Part shown: positions 9,893 to 21,686 of the stretch, in pieces
Layout: every line of letters starts with the position of its first letter
How positions within the stretch are numbered: position 1 is the first letter of the stretch
Source of the DNA: Symsagittifera roscoffensis
Taxonomy: Eukaryota > Xenacoelomorpha > Acoela > Convolutidae
Direction of reading: 5' to 3'
Length of the DNA stretch: 64,000 nt
Assembly (NCBI RefSeq): GCF_963678635.1
Contig: NC_087066.1
Location: 27,240,572 to 27,304,571 of the forward strand
Translations under genes and position numbers: made by a program
The notes under the pieces: model-generated
What the model was told of the DNA's origin: nothing
The model's input: only the letters and a program-made list of their open reading frames with translations
Databases searched by the model: none

Positions 9893-10496
9893 GTTATTCC
9901 ACTTTTCGTAATGAAAGTAACGGAGTATTTGTGCTTGTTGTGTTTTTTCTTCAGATAACTTTCAATTTTCAACTAGCATTTCCGATTTTTGAAACGAAAG
10001 TAACGGAAAATTTGTTTTCGGGGTGTTTTTTTTCTTCACTTTTTAGCTAGCCATTGTTGACGGAAATTTGATATCATTCAACAGGTACTGTTGTCTTGAG
10101 CTTAAATTTGAAAGGATATTTCACCTGTGATCATTTTTTGTAAAGTTATGGAGGTTTAGAGAATGCCATTTTGGGCAATTTGGGACAAATAACGCGCGAT
10201 ATATTTCGAGATATTAACGCGTAAGCGGAGGTTTAATCCGTCTTGAAAATTGCTCCAAAATGGTAAAAGGAAGCTTATTTTCCATAATTTATGTGTTACT
10301 AAGAGCAAAATCTATCACTTTGTATTTTATATGACTTGTTGGGGGATGATTTTCCAAAAAAAATATCAGATTAAAAAAACTTTCATTTCATTTTTATAAC
10401 TTTTAGTTTTTTCATTTGCTTACTACTCCATAGATCTTGAAAAGCAGTCGGAACATTCAGGGCTGCGCCCTGATACAAGCAGTCTTGTTTGTAGTT
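9893..10496 (-). repeat. X repeat copy, reverse orientation, near full length
   Basis: Runs from the CGAAAGTAACGGA end near 9910 to the hairpin end CAGGGCTGCGCCCTG and AGTCTTGTT at 10460-10490. With the copy at 9418-9858 it forms a large inverted pair. Confidence 0.7.
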
Positions 10497-10845
10497 GCGG
10501 ATACTTCGTCACGAATAAATAGTTCGCATTATACTCCTTTCAAAGTGACCGTAGTGTCAGTTTAGTATAATGGTGTGCTTGCACCCGCTATCGCCCAGCA
10601 TCGACAAGTGGTGTGCGCGCGCCAGCTATCACAAACATATTTGGATGGATTCCCCTACTCATTTAATTTCTTTTTGGAAACTACTCTGAAAAAAAGTACA
10701 CAAAGCCTATATATTTCTTATTTTTTGAAGGTCGGAGCGGTAATGCTGTAGGATCCTAACTTGCTCCTTTTACCATTTTTCAATTTTTTTTAGTCAGAAA
10801 ATTTCACTGGAAACATTTCTTTCATTTAAACACAGAAATTGTTAT
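10497..10845. other. No gene seen
   Basis: A GC-richer spot near 10560-10630 (TAGTATAATGG followed by GCGCGCGCC) has no tRNA cloverleaf or ORF that I can support. Confidence 0.35.
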
Positions 10846-11005
10846 GGATCTTGTTAACAATCCCTCCCCCTCCCATGGTACCTTGTAACGAATCTCTCCC
10901 CCGCCCATATAAAGAAAGAACTGAACAGTTAAGCGTACACAAATTTTGTACCTTGTTATCTATTTCTCCCCTATTGCAATAGGAGGGAAATAGTTAACAA
11001 GATCC
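10846..11005. mobile_element. Short inverted-repeat element (160 bp)
   Basis: Left end GGATCTTGTTAACAATCCCT; right end GGGAAATAGTTAACAAGATCC. It has C-rich and G-rich subterminal runs and an internal hairpin CTATTGCAATAG. It resembles in style the elements at 61568 and at the LINE insertion site. No convincing target duplication. Confidence 0.5.
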
Positions 11006-12304
11006 GCTGTAATTTTGAGATTCAAAGTCTGTCGGGAGAAAATATCCCATTTAGAACAAACCTTGCTAAAACATTTCTAATTCAGGAAACATATTTCACT
11101 CGGAAATAGGAAATCAAAACTAGGGAAAAAGACATCAAAAAGGATTCGGATAAAAAATTAATGTAAGTTTTATATTTGTTTCTACAATTTTTGCAATCTT
11201 TTAAAATTCATGATTAGAGCAAACCAAATAAATAAATTTTTTGTAAGCATTCATGTGTTTCATTCAGCATTTATGTTTTTCAGTATATTTATCTTCTTGA
11301 GTTTCTCAGCATGAAATACAATGGGTCACCTACGCAAAGTAGAAACTCCCTCTTTAGCTTCTAAAAAAAACAAAGCTGGGTTTTAAAGATCTGAACGTTT
11401 TTTGGAAGAAAAGTCCGTTTTAGAAAACCTTTAGTTTTTCTTAAACTCATGGTACAATCTTAAACTCAGAGTCCTTTTTCTCTTGAATTTTCCTTCAGGT
11501 TCTATCTCTGTTTCAAATTTAGTAGTACCTATTTCATGTTAAGGGAAAAAACATAGTGATTTGTAATTCGTTTTCTCTCCAAACAAAATTTATGGCTGTG
11601 ATTTTTATTTTCTGGTCTATTGACGAATGAACATTAACAACAAGTTTTGAAACAAAGCCTGCTAATATTGAAACAAAGGAAATGTAAAAACTCCTGGGCA
11701 TCTAACCTACTTAATTGTTACGGGGACAAACTAATGGGCTCGTTAAATATTTGAAGCAGATGATTTATCAATATTTATTGTTTTTGTGTAGTGACCGGCA
11801 AAATAAACCAGCAACGGTTGTAAAAAATGTTCATATCGAAACCCTTATTGAACGGGATCGAATATATCAGACAAGAAAAAGAGCAGAGAATTCGCATAAA
11901 AAAAGTGGTATTCAGTGGCTGCACTAATTTGTGCAATAAGACAGGCGCATGATTGTCAGATGACAAATCACCAAATCGACTTTATATCTTTTAAAGTTTC
12001 TCCTCTATCTTTCGATTTGCTTATCAGAGTAGCAGTATAAAATAAATGGCAAACAAAAAATTTAACTATCTTTCATTTTTTGTTCTTTATGATGAAACAA
12101 AAATTAGTTATTCGAAACCAACATTTTAAATCCAATTATTCACTTTAAAAAAATGGGATATGATTAACCATTTTATATATATAGAAAACTCGAAAACCAA
12201 ATGTGTTTGGATTCTAAGCATCCTCAATTTACTCATTACATCTTAATTTTAGAGTCTTAGTCTTAGTTTCCTAATTATAAGATTTTACAGGAAACAAAGG
12301 AAAA

Positions 12305-12305
<1 letters not shown>
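11006..12305. other. No gene seen
   Basis: AT-rich DNA. The longest ORF (11715-11927, 70 codons) shows no recognisable domain and no splice signals that favour it. Confidence 0.35.

Positions 12306-12373
<68 letters not shown>
12306..12373 (+). repeat. (CA)n microsatellite
   Basis: An uninterrupted dinucleotide tract of about 34 units. Confidence 0.95.
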
Positions 12374-12377
<4 letters not shown>

Positions 12378-12606
12378 CGGTTTTCCGCTATAACTTAAAA
12401 AATTTAACCTTAGGTCATTTTTCGAGAAAGAAGCAAAATTTTGGCTCCTTAGAATTGCAAAAACAAACAAAGTAGAAAAATCAGTTTTCAATCAAACTTT
12501 TCTGTAATATTAATTAAAAGGCTTGCTTAAGCCAAAAAAAGGCAAAACCGCTATGCCCGTCTGGCCTTTTAGCACGGGTACTAAAAAGTGGCTGCGACAA
12601 ATTCGA

Positions 12607-12848
12607 GAGGCATTTTATTTTACTTTTTATTTTATTTTTTATATTTTACTTTTTATTTTTAAATACCCGAAGACACATTATTTCACAGCAGCCTAAAAAG
12701 TTTTGTTACAGCAATAAAGGGGCTCTTTCAAGAGGCATTTTAAAATAGTTTTTATTTTATTTTTTAAATTTTACCTGTGATTTTTAAATACCCAAAGACA
12801 CATAATTTCACAGCAGCCTAAAAAGCTTTGTTACAGCAATATAGGGGC
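12607..12848 (+). repeat. Tandem duplication, period about 125 bp
   Basis: Two consecutive copies begin GAGGCATTTTA and each contains ACACATTATTTCACAGCAGC or its near match, then AGCAATA(A)AGGGGCT. The second copy runs into the inverted-repeat element at 12842. Confidence 0.7.
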
Positions 12849-13104
12849 TAGGTCTTTTATCAGACCGATCGTTAACCAGGCCGGTTTTTACCAGACCACA
12901 ATGCAAAATTACAATTAAGATAAGTTTACAAAAGTGGAAGATTCGAAAAAAAGCGGCCAGAACAAACAAAATTTTGCTGAGAAACCGTGAAATCGTTGTG
13001 TTAAACCAGAAACAGCGGCCTCATTTCAGCTGTCAATCAATTTTGTTTATCTAGTCTGGTAAAAAGTCGTTATAATAACATTTCTGGCAAAAGGACGGCC
13101 CCTA
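12842..13104. mobile_element. Inverted-repeat element, about 263 bp
   Basis: Left end TAGGGGCTAGGTCTTTTATC; right end, inverted, TAGGGGCCGTCCTTTTGCCA. Both are followed by TTTTTACCAGAC at similar depth. The flanks CAATA and CAAAATA could be a decayed target duplication. No ORF. Confidence 0.5.
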
Positions 13105-13212
13105 GCAAAATATAAAAAATGAAACTCTCCGCCGAAAACCTTAAAGTCAGCTTATTAGCAAAAACGCAATCTAAAATGCTTGAAAAGTTTTAGTAAGCGC
13201 TTATTAACATAA

Positions 13213-13428
13213 ATGTTCCGCGATGCTCACTTTGGTTTTGGGCCTTCCTCTTCCACAATTGACGCTATTCGATTTTGTATTGATGTATTTAGAAAAGCAG
13301 TTGATGATAATAATTTTGCAGTTTGTTCCTTATTAAATTTCTCTATGGCCTTCACTTTTATCAATCACAACCAACTGAAACTAATTTTGGATCATCTGAA
13401 ACGTTTCAAAGTTATTTGGAATGCTTAA
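13213..13428 (+). pseudogene. Fragment of a second LINE reverse transcriptase
   Basis: A 71-codon fragment reads HFGFGPSSSTIDAI, then LLNFSMAFTFINHNQLKLI. This aligns with the fingers motif (GFRPGRST) and motif A (LDFSKAFDTINH) of jockey/CR1-type reverse transcriptases. The motif-A aspartates are replaced by Asn and Thr, and no other domain is present, so it is a dead remnant. It is not related at close range to the LINE at 5152. Confidence 0.6.
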
Positions 13429-14139
13429 TTATTTGCATCAACAACCGATGCCAAAAATCACAAGGATAGCCTGTGAGTAGCGCAGAATATTCGAACAAAC
13501 TCCAACAAACATTTTTTGGACATGTTTTTTGTGTAGTTTTTAGTGTATTGTGACGCGTGACAAAAACAGTCGCTCTACTCGCTCAAAAGTACAAAAATTC
13601 AAAAACTCTAAACCAATTTTTCTCGCCAAGCTACGCGACTGAAAAGCTTCTATTATAGTTTATCACTCGAACAGTTCCGATGCACATTTGTATTTACTGA
13701 ATTTGAGTATAAAACGAAAACACAAAAAAAAAAATAACATTCGATATTAAAGTATCTCAAAAATTTTTCCTTGATCGGGACAAAAAAAATCATCGAATAA
13801 AACTGGATCTCACTGTAACAAGGTTTTTCACATTCCATACTCAGCTGTTCTACTGCTATTAGTCTGCTTAAAACAAGACTACAACTATTGAACGCATTTT
13901 TCATTTGTTATTTGACTACACTGTCATACTATTAAAGTAGAATATTATGGAATCTTGTAGTTTCATCAGAAAAACATTTTAGCTGGGCAATAAAAACAGG
14001 CTGTACTTCAACCAAAGTCTACTCATCATTTATTTTAAAACTACAACCAAGAAAATTCTGTCAGCAACTATTTGCCTGCTTGTAAACTTGCTAATGTTAA
14101 GCAAAAAACATCCTCTTATTTTCCCCTCTTTTCTGCACC
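13429..14139. other. Repeat-derived DNA
   Basis: Carries the phrase TATCACTCGAACAGTTCCGA near 13662, a diverged copy of the unit duplicated at 14425 and 16250. No gene is supported. Confidence 0.35.
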
Positions 14140-16620
14140 ATCTTTTTATTCCTCCACTGCCCCTCACCCATCCTATCCGCCGGGGTTCCAAATCTGAAAT
14201 GAAAGTTTTTCAATTTCTATGAAAATCTGCGATTTTTCTCAATTATCTACAACGCAGAATAATTTTAGCAGTAAACTCGAAAAGGTGATATAATATTCGT
14301 GCTCGGATTTTTCAGCAACAACTTTTTTTGTTAAGCAGATTAACATCAATCTAACTCACAATTTCCACGTTAAAATTTTTTAAGTCGCTCGAATCACAAC
14401 TGAAAGAGCTCTATTATGATGTATCACTCGACCAGTTCCGATGATTATTTGTGGTACCTTATTCAGCAGATTAATCATAAAAATGACAGAGAAACGATTT
14501 TATTTCAAATAATTTTTTCCTTGTCAGAATTCATTAATTTTTTTCCTGAGTTAACTGGCTGATAACATTCTGTCATGGAGGTAACATTCTGTCCTACTTA
14601 CTGTGGAACTACTTGTTTTCTATTGTTTCAAATTTGAAATCGTATAGTTTTATTACATAGTTTTAAATAATTAGGGTGACTATTCCTCAAATCTTTTACG
14701 CCGTAATTCAATCTGAAATGCAAATACATCAAATCATTTTTTTCTCAAACTTTTGTTCTTTTCGGGCTGGCTTACTACAAATAACAATAGCTGAATCATT
14801 GAAAAATCTTTTTTAAGAACACTTTTATCGATGACTTAGTGTTCATGCATAGATTATCCCTGATTTTTGACCATAGATATCTCCGCAAAAAGGATGAAAA
14901 AACAACTTTTGGCGAGGATATGTTCTTGAATAAATCAAACCAAAATGTCAATCAAAAAAGAATTTATAAACGAAAAAAAAAAGACATTTTAAAACTGTAA
15001 CCAGTTTAGGCATTTCTGGGATTATTTTGTTTCTGTCAAAATGTTCTGATTTGAAAATTTTCTTGACTATTTCAACAATGCACCAATTTATTCATGCCTA
15101 AAGGAATTCAAAGAGTTTTATCGAGACATTCGTTCAAATTAATTGCACAGATGAAAACCTAAGTATATATGAGTTGCGCAGTAAGTATTTCAGAAAAAGT
15201 TCTTGGTTACAAGTTCCCCAGAAAACTTAATTCAAATTAATTCCACGGCAGTTCCTTGATTAACGGAATTTCCAAGCTAGCTTAAACTTGAAAAAAAACG
15301 GACTAAAATGATAAAATAGACTTCAATTCAAAAACATTGCATCAGTCAGATTTTTTTACCTTCTTAGTTTTGTGTTTTTTTTTGTTATAAAAGTATACCT
15401 TCATAACTGATTCAATTCTGTTTTATGACAAACCTGATATTGTAATTTACTCTCTAATTATTTTGTAAACCAATATGTAACTAAATCTGATGCGATGATA
15501 TCCTTTTTATGAACCAGCAACTTACAATTAGAATAGTTTAAGAAGAGTAAATTGGGGAAGGTCCAACAGTGACAATCTATAGAAAAACGTCTTGCAAAAA
15601 CTTTATGACCATTTAGGTGAACAAAGAAAACACAGTTGTTCTGTTGAATTATACGTTAACGATAATTGATTTTTATATAAATAATATTGAGTTGAAACAA
15701 AAAAAAATATGACATACAATTGGGCATCCAAAAATATTTTTACATGGCTATTTATTTTTTTTGAATACATGAAATCCTTAACTGACCAAAATTTGCTTGA
15801 AGATTAGGTCTTGTTTTTGCTGAAAATTAGTATGTTTGAGATGGTAATTTAATTGCTGTGTATTTATCAAAGAAAACTCAAACCACTTTTTGGTTTTCGA
15901 GAAACTATAGGCAAGTTAATACACTAAGAAATTGCAGCACTTTTTTGCCACCCCTCCAATTCCCCCCCCCCCAGCTGCACTTTTTGTGCCTTTGCCCCTT
16001 TTTTACGCCATATCTTTTTGCTCCTCCCCTACCCCTTCTGGCGTGCAAATTTTTTGATTTTTCTAATTTATTTACAACGCAGAATTAAATTAACAGTAAA
16101 CTCGAAAAGGTTATATGATATTCGTGCTCGGATTTTTCAGCAACAGCTGTTTGTTCAGCAGCTTAATATCAGTCTTACTCATAAAATTGACTGTAAAAAT
16201 TTTGAAGTCGTTCGAATTACAACTTAAATAAAAAGGCTCTATGATGATGTATCACTCGACCAGTTCCGATGATTATTTGTTGAATCTAGTTTAGCAGATT
16301 AATCATAAGAATGGCAGACAAAACAGAAAAAAACAAGTTTAATTCAAATAACTTTTTCCTTGTTAGTTTTCATTACCTTTTTTCCTGAGGTAACTGGCTG
16401 ATCATTCTGTCCTACTTGCTATGGAACTAGTTACTTTCTATTGTTTCATATTGGTAATCGATTAATTTTATTACATAGTTTTAAATAATCAGTGAAAAAC
16501 TGATCAAATAGACTTCAATTAATTCAAAAACATTGCATCAGTCAGATTTTTTGACCTTCATAGTGTTGTCTTTTTTTGTTTTCAAACTATACTTCAAGAA
16601 CTGATGCAATTCTGCTTTAT
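14140..16620 (+). repeat. Dispersed direct duplication (14140-15440 versus 15940-16620)
   Basis: Two stretches share ordered blocks: a C-rich start, ATATTCGTGCTCGGATTTTT (14295; 16119 in the second), TCACTCGACCAGTTCCGATG (14431, 16252), TGGAACTA with TCTATTGTTTCA, and CATTGCATCAGTCAGATTTT (15335, 16532). The second lacks about 600 bp that separate the last two blocks in the first. It is a segmental duplication or two copies of one old element. The space between (15440-15940) shows nothing recognisable. Confidence 0.6.
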
Positions 16621-17159
16621 TACAAGCTTATATTCAGGTTCATTTTGACATAAATTGTTAGTTTTTCTATGTTGGTCTAGCATATTTAGACCAGCTATCA
16701 ATTAACTTTTATCAAATCTTTTGTGTTAGGAACTAATCAGTTTTTTTTGCAGTAAGAAAACAAGAACAGCTCAAGGATGTCCAGAGATGTTCAGTTGTTT
16801 GTAGTTATAAAACAGGAATGCTTAGGTCATAATTCATGGATGTTCAGGGATAACCAAGGATGTTCATCAAAGGTCAGGGATGGTTCAGTGATGTTCATAA
16901 CAGTAGTATAGTATCTGCAATTATTAAGCTCGGATGGTTCACTGATGATACATAAATTTCACTTTCAAAGCTAAATTAGTAATGAACCACTTATGCTCAT
17001 GAATTATTTGACGTTGATCATGGATATAGTTTGCTAATAATTATGAATTAATTCTATTCCAGCTATGCTCAACCCAGTAACACCACTCTGGGCAACTACG
17101 AAATGGAACAGAAACGTGTTTTTGGGTGTCGGTGCTTCAATTACTTTTTTGTTCTCAGA
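16621..17159. other. Degenerate GGATGTTCA-rich stretch
   Basis: Between about 16770 and 16910 the words GATGTTCAG, GGATGTTCA and GATGGTTCA recur six or more times at irregular spacing, suggesting a decayed minisatellite. Nothing else is recognised. Confidence 0.35.
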
Positions 17160-17449
17160 ACTCGAACCAGTTTTTCAAAATTGCATTTCAACTTTCAAAA
17201 AGCAATGCAAAACGATTGCGCATTTTCAGCGTTGTATATTATTGGATAACTTCAAACTCAAGGATTTTATCAAATAGGTTTTGTTTTATTTCAGAACTAT
17301 TTCGGACCTTGAAACAGCTAAATTAAATTGAAACTCGAACCAGTTTTTCAAAATTGCATTTCAACTTTCAAAAAGCAATGCAAAACGATTGCGTATTTTC
17401 AGCGTTGTATATTTTTGGATAACTTCAAACTCAAGGGTTTTATCAAATC
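17160..17449 (+). repeat. Two direct copies of a 115-bp unit, offset 173 bp
   Basis: CTCGAACCAGTTTTTCAAAA starts both copies (17161 and 17334), which run through AACGATTGCG and GGATAACTTCAAACTCAAGG. The same unit, interrupted by copy B, is found at 18661-18690 plus 25306-25370. The small ORFs across it are a by-product. Confidence 0.7.
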
Positions 17450-17454
17450 CATTT

Positions 17455-17685
17455 TCGGCCAACCAACCCTTAAAGTTTTTGGTCAAAGTTTTCCAGAAAG
17501 TGTCCAAAAACGGCATTTTTTATCTATATTTTTTTTTCAAAAATTTGCCTGCGGTGCAGAAACTTTAATCAAAACAGTTTTTTTAGTGTTCAGGAAGCGC
17601 TAGGAACATCAGTTTGGTCGACCTAAAAAAAAGTCGACAAAATTTTGAAATTTTTGAAAATCCGCCCCTTCGAGGAAATCTTGTG
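17455..17685 (+). mobile_element. hAT-like element fragment
   Basis: Homologous to 37510-37800 of the dioxygenase introns: CCAACCAACCC, TTTGCCTGCGGTGCAGAAAC, the hairpin GTCGACCTAAAAAAAAGTCGAC, and GAAAATCCGCCCC. The CAGGGGCGG end is missing. It provides the uninterrupted sequence AACATCAGTTTGGTCGACC used below to define the insertion at 33991. Confidence 0.55.
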
Positions 17686-17825
17686 TTCATGTTAGACAAA
17701 AACGCCTCTGAGTTTTATAGTTAAATTTTTCAACAAATTTATCTGACAACTTTATCATACTTTTTTTGTCGTTTTGGGATGTTTATATTCTTAAAAAGTG
17801 CTTGGCAGATTTTTCCGAATGTAAT

Positions 17826-18690
17826 TTACATCAAAGGGTTGAGCTTGAAGTTATCCAAAAAAAACGTCGAAAATAAACCATAATTATGCATTGCTCTTTT
17901 TAAAATTGAATGAAATTTTCAAAATTTTGTAAAAATTTAAACTTAATTTAGCTGTCTGATTTAAATTATCTTGACAAAATGGATTTAACTTAATTATTAA
18001 CTCGGTTTTTCTTAGTTTGGGTTGATTTTAGACAAAAAATGAAAAAGACCAATCTTGCTTAAAATTTTAACAAAATTATTATGGTGCAATTTGCGTTGCA
18101 GAATTTGGACCCAAAAATTTAAACCAAAAACGATCATTTTGACTTTGCTTAGTCAATAAAAAATTACTCCAAATGTATTTGTTCATTTATTGACCAAACT
18201 ATATCACTGTCGCAAGACAAGATTAAACGAGAGCGCAGCGCTGAAGTGGGCGCAAAAGGTTTGAAAATTGTTTATTTTAGAAAAATTGGTCTTTTATATA
18301 GAAAAAATGACGTTTTTTGGCTATCAAACCAAAATAATTACATTTATACAAAGATAAGAAAAATATAACCTTCCTCAAATTTTGTTTGGGTTACATAAAA
18401 GGTTTGCAGTGATATAGTTTTATCAGTAAATAAACAAATAGGTTCGGAGTGTTTTTGATTGAACAAACAGAGTTAAAATACAAATTGCACCATATTAATT
18501 CTGTTAAAATTTCAAGCGAGATTGGTCCTCATCATTTTTGTGTTCCTCATCATAATGTTAACCCAAATTGAGAAAAGTGCGTTTTAAATTTCAAGTTCTA
18601 TTTATTTTGTCCGGATAATTTAAATCAGCACTGTATCTCTGACATTAAGACAACTTTCTAAATTGCATTTCAAATTTCAAAAGAGCCTTG
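17826..18690. repeat. Long fold-back (inverted) repeat, continuing at 25306-25380
   Basis: The left arm (GGGTTGAGCTTGAAGTTATC at about 17835) pairs with the right arm, whose end was displaced to 25350-25370 by copy B (GATAACTTCAAGCTCAAC). Inner arms also pair: GACCAATCTTGCTTAAAATT (18049) with its inverted partner near 18505-18530, and AACTATATCACTG (18197) with CAGTGATATAGTT (18407). The centre is near 18240-18300. Arms are imperfect. No transposase. Confidence 0.6.
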
Positions 18691-19100
18691 TGGAACCTGA
18701 TCTAAACTATATTTTATGATTGGATAAATTAGATATTTTACCACTGTAGAGTATTTAATATTAACCAATCATGATCCATCTAACTAACAACCCACTTATT
18801 TGTATGTGCTGAAATTACTTGTAATTTCGGCACCAGAGAGATTTGAATTTAACTTAGAAATTAGTTGTCTCTCCGAGAGAACTTCAGCAGCCGCAACAAA
18901 CCAGTATACCCTAGATCTATTGAGCCTAGCAGAGACTAGTTAAACACTCTGAGTCTAGTAAGTATAAGAGTAAGATTAGGATCGGTATTAGACTAAGAAG
19001 TTGCACGAATCTATCCGGCCGAAAATAAGATAGCGTGACGAGCAGACGGTGTACCCTATCCGAAATTACTCTATGAGTTAACCACATCGGTTCTAACTCA
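18691..19100 (+). repeat. 5' LTR of copy B
   Basis: 410 bp, TGGAACCTGA to TTCTAACTCA. It contains TATATTTTATG near the start and is nearly identical to 24896-25305. Presumed promoter and polyadenylation signals were not individually identified. Confidence 0.9.
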
Positions 19101-19102
19101 TC

Positions 19103-19112
19103 TGGTGCGACC
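19103..19112 (+). promoter_or_regulatory. Possible primer-binding site
   Basis: TGGTGCGACC begins 2 bases after the 5' LTR. Primer-binding sites usually start TGG, complementary to the tRNA CCA end. I could not assign the tRNA. Confidence 0.45.
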
Positions 19113-20349
19113 ATAAGTCTCAAATAGACCTTAATAGCTTAGATTCAACCAAAAAAATAGATTAGAATTTAGACAAAACATTTTTAAAATGCTATACGAC
19201 GATAATTTAATCGAAATGTCTCTACGACTCAATAGATCAGAGCCAATATTCCGAACGATAACAGAACTACCCGGAATCGCAAGAAGACCTCGAACAAGAG
19301 ACGACATACGACAAAGTAGAAACTTACCATATAGTTATATGATTGTACGGCAAAAGCCAACACAAACTTTTATATTTAGAATCCTATTAGCAATGAATTA
19401 AGATTTTCATTTGCAAACATAAAATTTTGAAGTCAAAACTTCATGATCATTACAGGCGCTAAACAAAATTATTAATATACAATAACGATTGATAAAGAGA
19501 TCTCAGATCGTTTTCTTAAATTCTGCAGTCTTATATAAAACATGTTTGGAAAATATTTATTGAAAATAAAAACAAAAATTAGTAGAATGACAATAAATTG
19601 TTAGTAATCACAAAATCATCTATTGTCCCAGCTTCATCACCTAAGCATAACAGCAATCATAAGCTCACTAATATTATTAAAAAACTAAATCTTTTTCTTA
19701 AATAAATTTAAACCATTTTAAACTTAAATTCACTTAATTTTAAAATCAGATCATCAAGTCTTATCCTTGGATCTTAATTAATTTTCTATTTCACTAAATT
19801 TAAAACTTGATCATCATGGCCAATCCTTGGATCAAAAAGAACAATTTTGTTCTCTCCTACCCACTTAGCAAGTGTCTAACGACCTCAAACGTCGATTCAC
19901 TATCCAACCCTTCCAAAAAACCCAAGACTAATAGAAATTTTTCAACAAAACTAACCATTCAAATTAGGATAAACCTCGGTTATTCGGTTATTCATCCTTC
20001 ACTTGAACCCTCCTCTTACCAGACCCAGGATAAATTTTAGACTTAGTAAGTTTAAAATAGTATCTAACGAACTACTCGCGTTCTAATTATACCTGAACCT
20101 TGTGGATCGATTTACTATTCTCCAACCCTTGAACACAATCACTACCCCTAAGTAAGATTAAGTAAGTTAACACCTTAGCTTATACTAGCCACGAGAAAGT
20201 AAAAAATCATTCTTCGGAATCGATATACTTTTCTCTCCAACCCTGAACAAAAAGACCCAGGTTAGGCTAACCAAAAAATCGTAAGGACTAACAGTTTAAG
20301 AAAAGTAGACATCATCTAACAACTTTTTGCATCCCTCATCCTAAACCTT
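19113..20349 (+). other. Leader of copy B
   Basis: AT-rich leader with short ORFs only (19189-19401, 70 codons; 19807-20040, 77 codons), neither recognisable. The phrase CTTGGATCTTAATTA or a variant, followed by TTTTAAAAC or TTTAAAACTTGATCATC, recurs near 19745-19830. Confidence 0.35.
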
Positions 20350-20815
20350 ATGTCATTCAAAAATCTAGGAAAAAAACAAACAATCGTTTTACACAATTGC
20401 GAAATAGATAACAAAAAATACGATCTTGTAATCACACCTCATACACAAACAGTTGGATATATTAGAACGAAACGACTAACAATTAAAAGAAAAATAATAA
20501 ACAAACAAAGACAAATCACACAAAAAAGATTTTCAAAAAGAGAAACGCATTTTCAGAATCAGAAGCCAGCAATTTAGATGAACTCTATAAATTAAAAGAA
20601 TCGATTGACAAAAATTGTCCTATCCACAATCAATTATATTTTTCCGACTCAGAAACAACTTCAAATTCATCAAAAAGAGGAAAAAGAAGAATAAAAAAAC
20701 AATATAAACACAAACCAGTACACTTGTATAATTGGAATCAACCAATTAGGCACATCGATAGTTATACATTAACAGTCATTAAACGAAAAAATGAGCCACA
20801 GCCACACTCAAAGTG
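20350..20815 (+). pseudogene. Small basic ORF upstream of gag, frame broken
   Basis: An ATG frame of 75 codons (20350-20577), rich in Lys, Arg and Gln, ends early. The adjacent frame stays open from about 20555 to about 20815 (reading EASNLDELYKLKESIDKNC, then a Lys/Arg-rich stretch) and overlaps the start of the next ORF. Together they look like one protein of roughly 150 residues with a single frameshift. I recognise no domain. Confidence 0.35.
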
Positions 20816-21684
20816 ACGAAAGTCCAGATGACGAAGAAGTTTACCCCTTCTACGTAGATGCACCCAATGATAGAGGGCAGCATATATTTTGCAAGAATTT
20901 ATTCCTAAATTTGTTTGAACCCGGAATCAGTCCATGCAAAGCAAAATTCCCAGATGTAAAAATCAAAAGACAAATTATTGAACATTATCTGAAAGATATA
21001 TGTAATTTAACACAACAATACGGAATCTACACCATAGAATTCAGCACACCAAATCCGAATCATCGCAAATATGTAATTCAAACAGACGATCTTGAATTAG
21101 AATTTTCAAAAGTATTCTTAGAATACATTAAAAGCATACAATACCATAACTCACAAAGAGCAAATTCTATATTCACTAACGAAGTCTTTGCAATAATATA
21201 TAGCTACATTTCAATATTAGAAAAAACAGAAATTCAAAGTATCTCACCAACTGAGACCTCCAAACATATAAAAGTACGAAATGAAATTACATTATTTTCA
21301 ACTTTTCTACGTATAATCAAAAAAAATTTCACTAAAGACGATGTTTCACAACACACAAAACATGATTTACAAAAAATTTTGGCATGGTTTATAAAAGATT
21401 ATTTCACACATAATATAGACTTAATTTCACAAGCAAGAAAAAATTTTAGACCTCAAAATCCAAACGATGATACTGTCATCACAGAACAGTCAGATTACGC
21501 TTGGGACCCTGAATGGTCTCATCATGCATTTATAAATATCCCACAATCAATCTCAAGTCAAGCAATAAGTACAATAACTTATCAAAGAGATTATGTGAGA
21601 GTAGTACCACTGACCATTGATGCAACACCATTGAACTACAATACATTTTTACCTGATACACGGATACACGAAATAATAGTTTAA
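20791..21684 (+). CDS. Gag-region ORF 1 (297 aa), unrecognised
   Basis: Starts at an ATG after a purine-rich stretch (CGAAAAAATG) and runs 297 codons. The N-terminus is acidic (SDESPDDEEVYPFYVD); the rest looks alpha-helical with mixed charge. It lies between the leader and the capsid-like ORF, so it may be the matrix-like N-terminal part of Gag. The next ORF overlaps its last codons in the -1 frame (open from about 21657), so the two may be joined by ribosomal frameshifting, although I see no canonical slippery heptamer; an inactivating indel would look the same. Confidence 0.5.
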   Translation: MSHSHTQSDESPDDEEVYPFYVDAPNDRGQHIFCKNLFLNLFEPGISPCKAKFPDVKIKRQIIEHYLKDICNLTQQYGIYTIEFSTPNPNHRKYVIQTDDLELEFSKVFLEYIKSIQYHNSQRANSIFTNEVFAIIYSYISILEKTEIQSISPTETSKHIKVRNEITLFSTFLRIIKKNFTKDDVSQHTKHDLQKILAWFIKDYFTHNIDLISQARKNFRPQNPNDDTVITEQSDYAWDPEWSHHAFINIPQSISSQAISTITYQRDYVRVVPLTIDATPLNYNTFLPDTRIHEIIV

Positions 21685-21686
21685 AT

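Noticed and set aside
12285-12491. Minus-strand ORF of repeated Cys-Val
   Set aside because: It is the (CA)n microsatellite translated.
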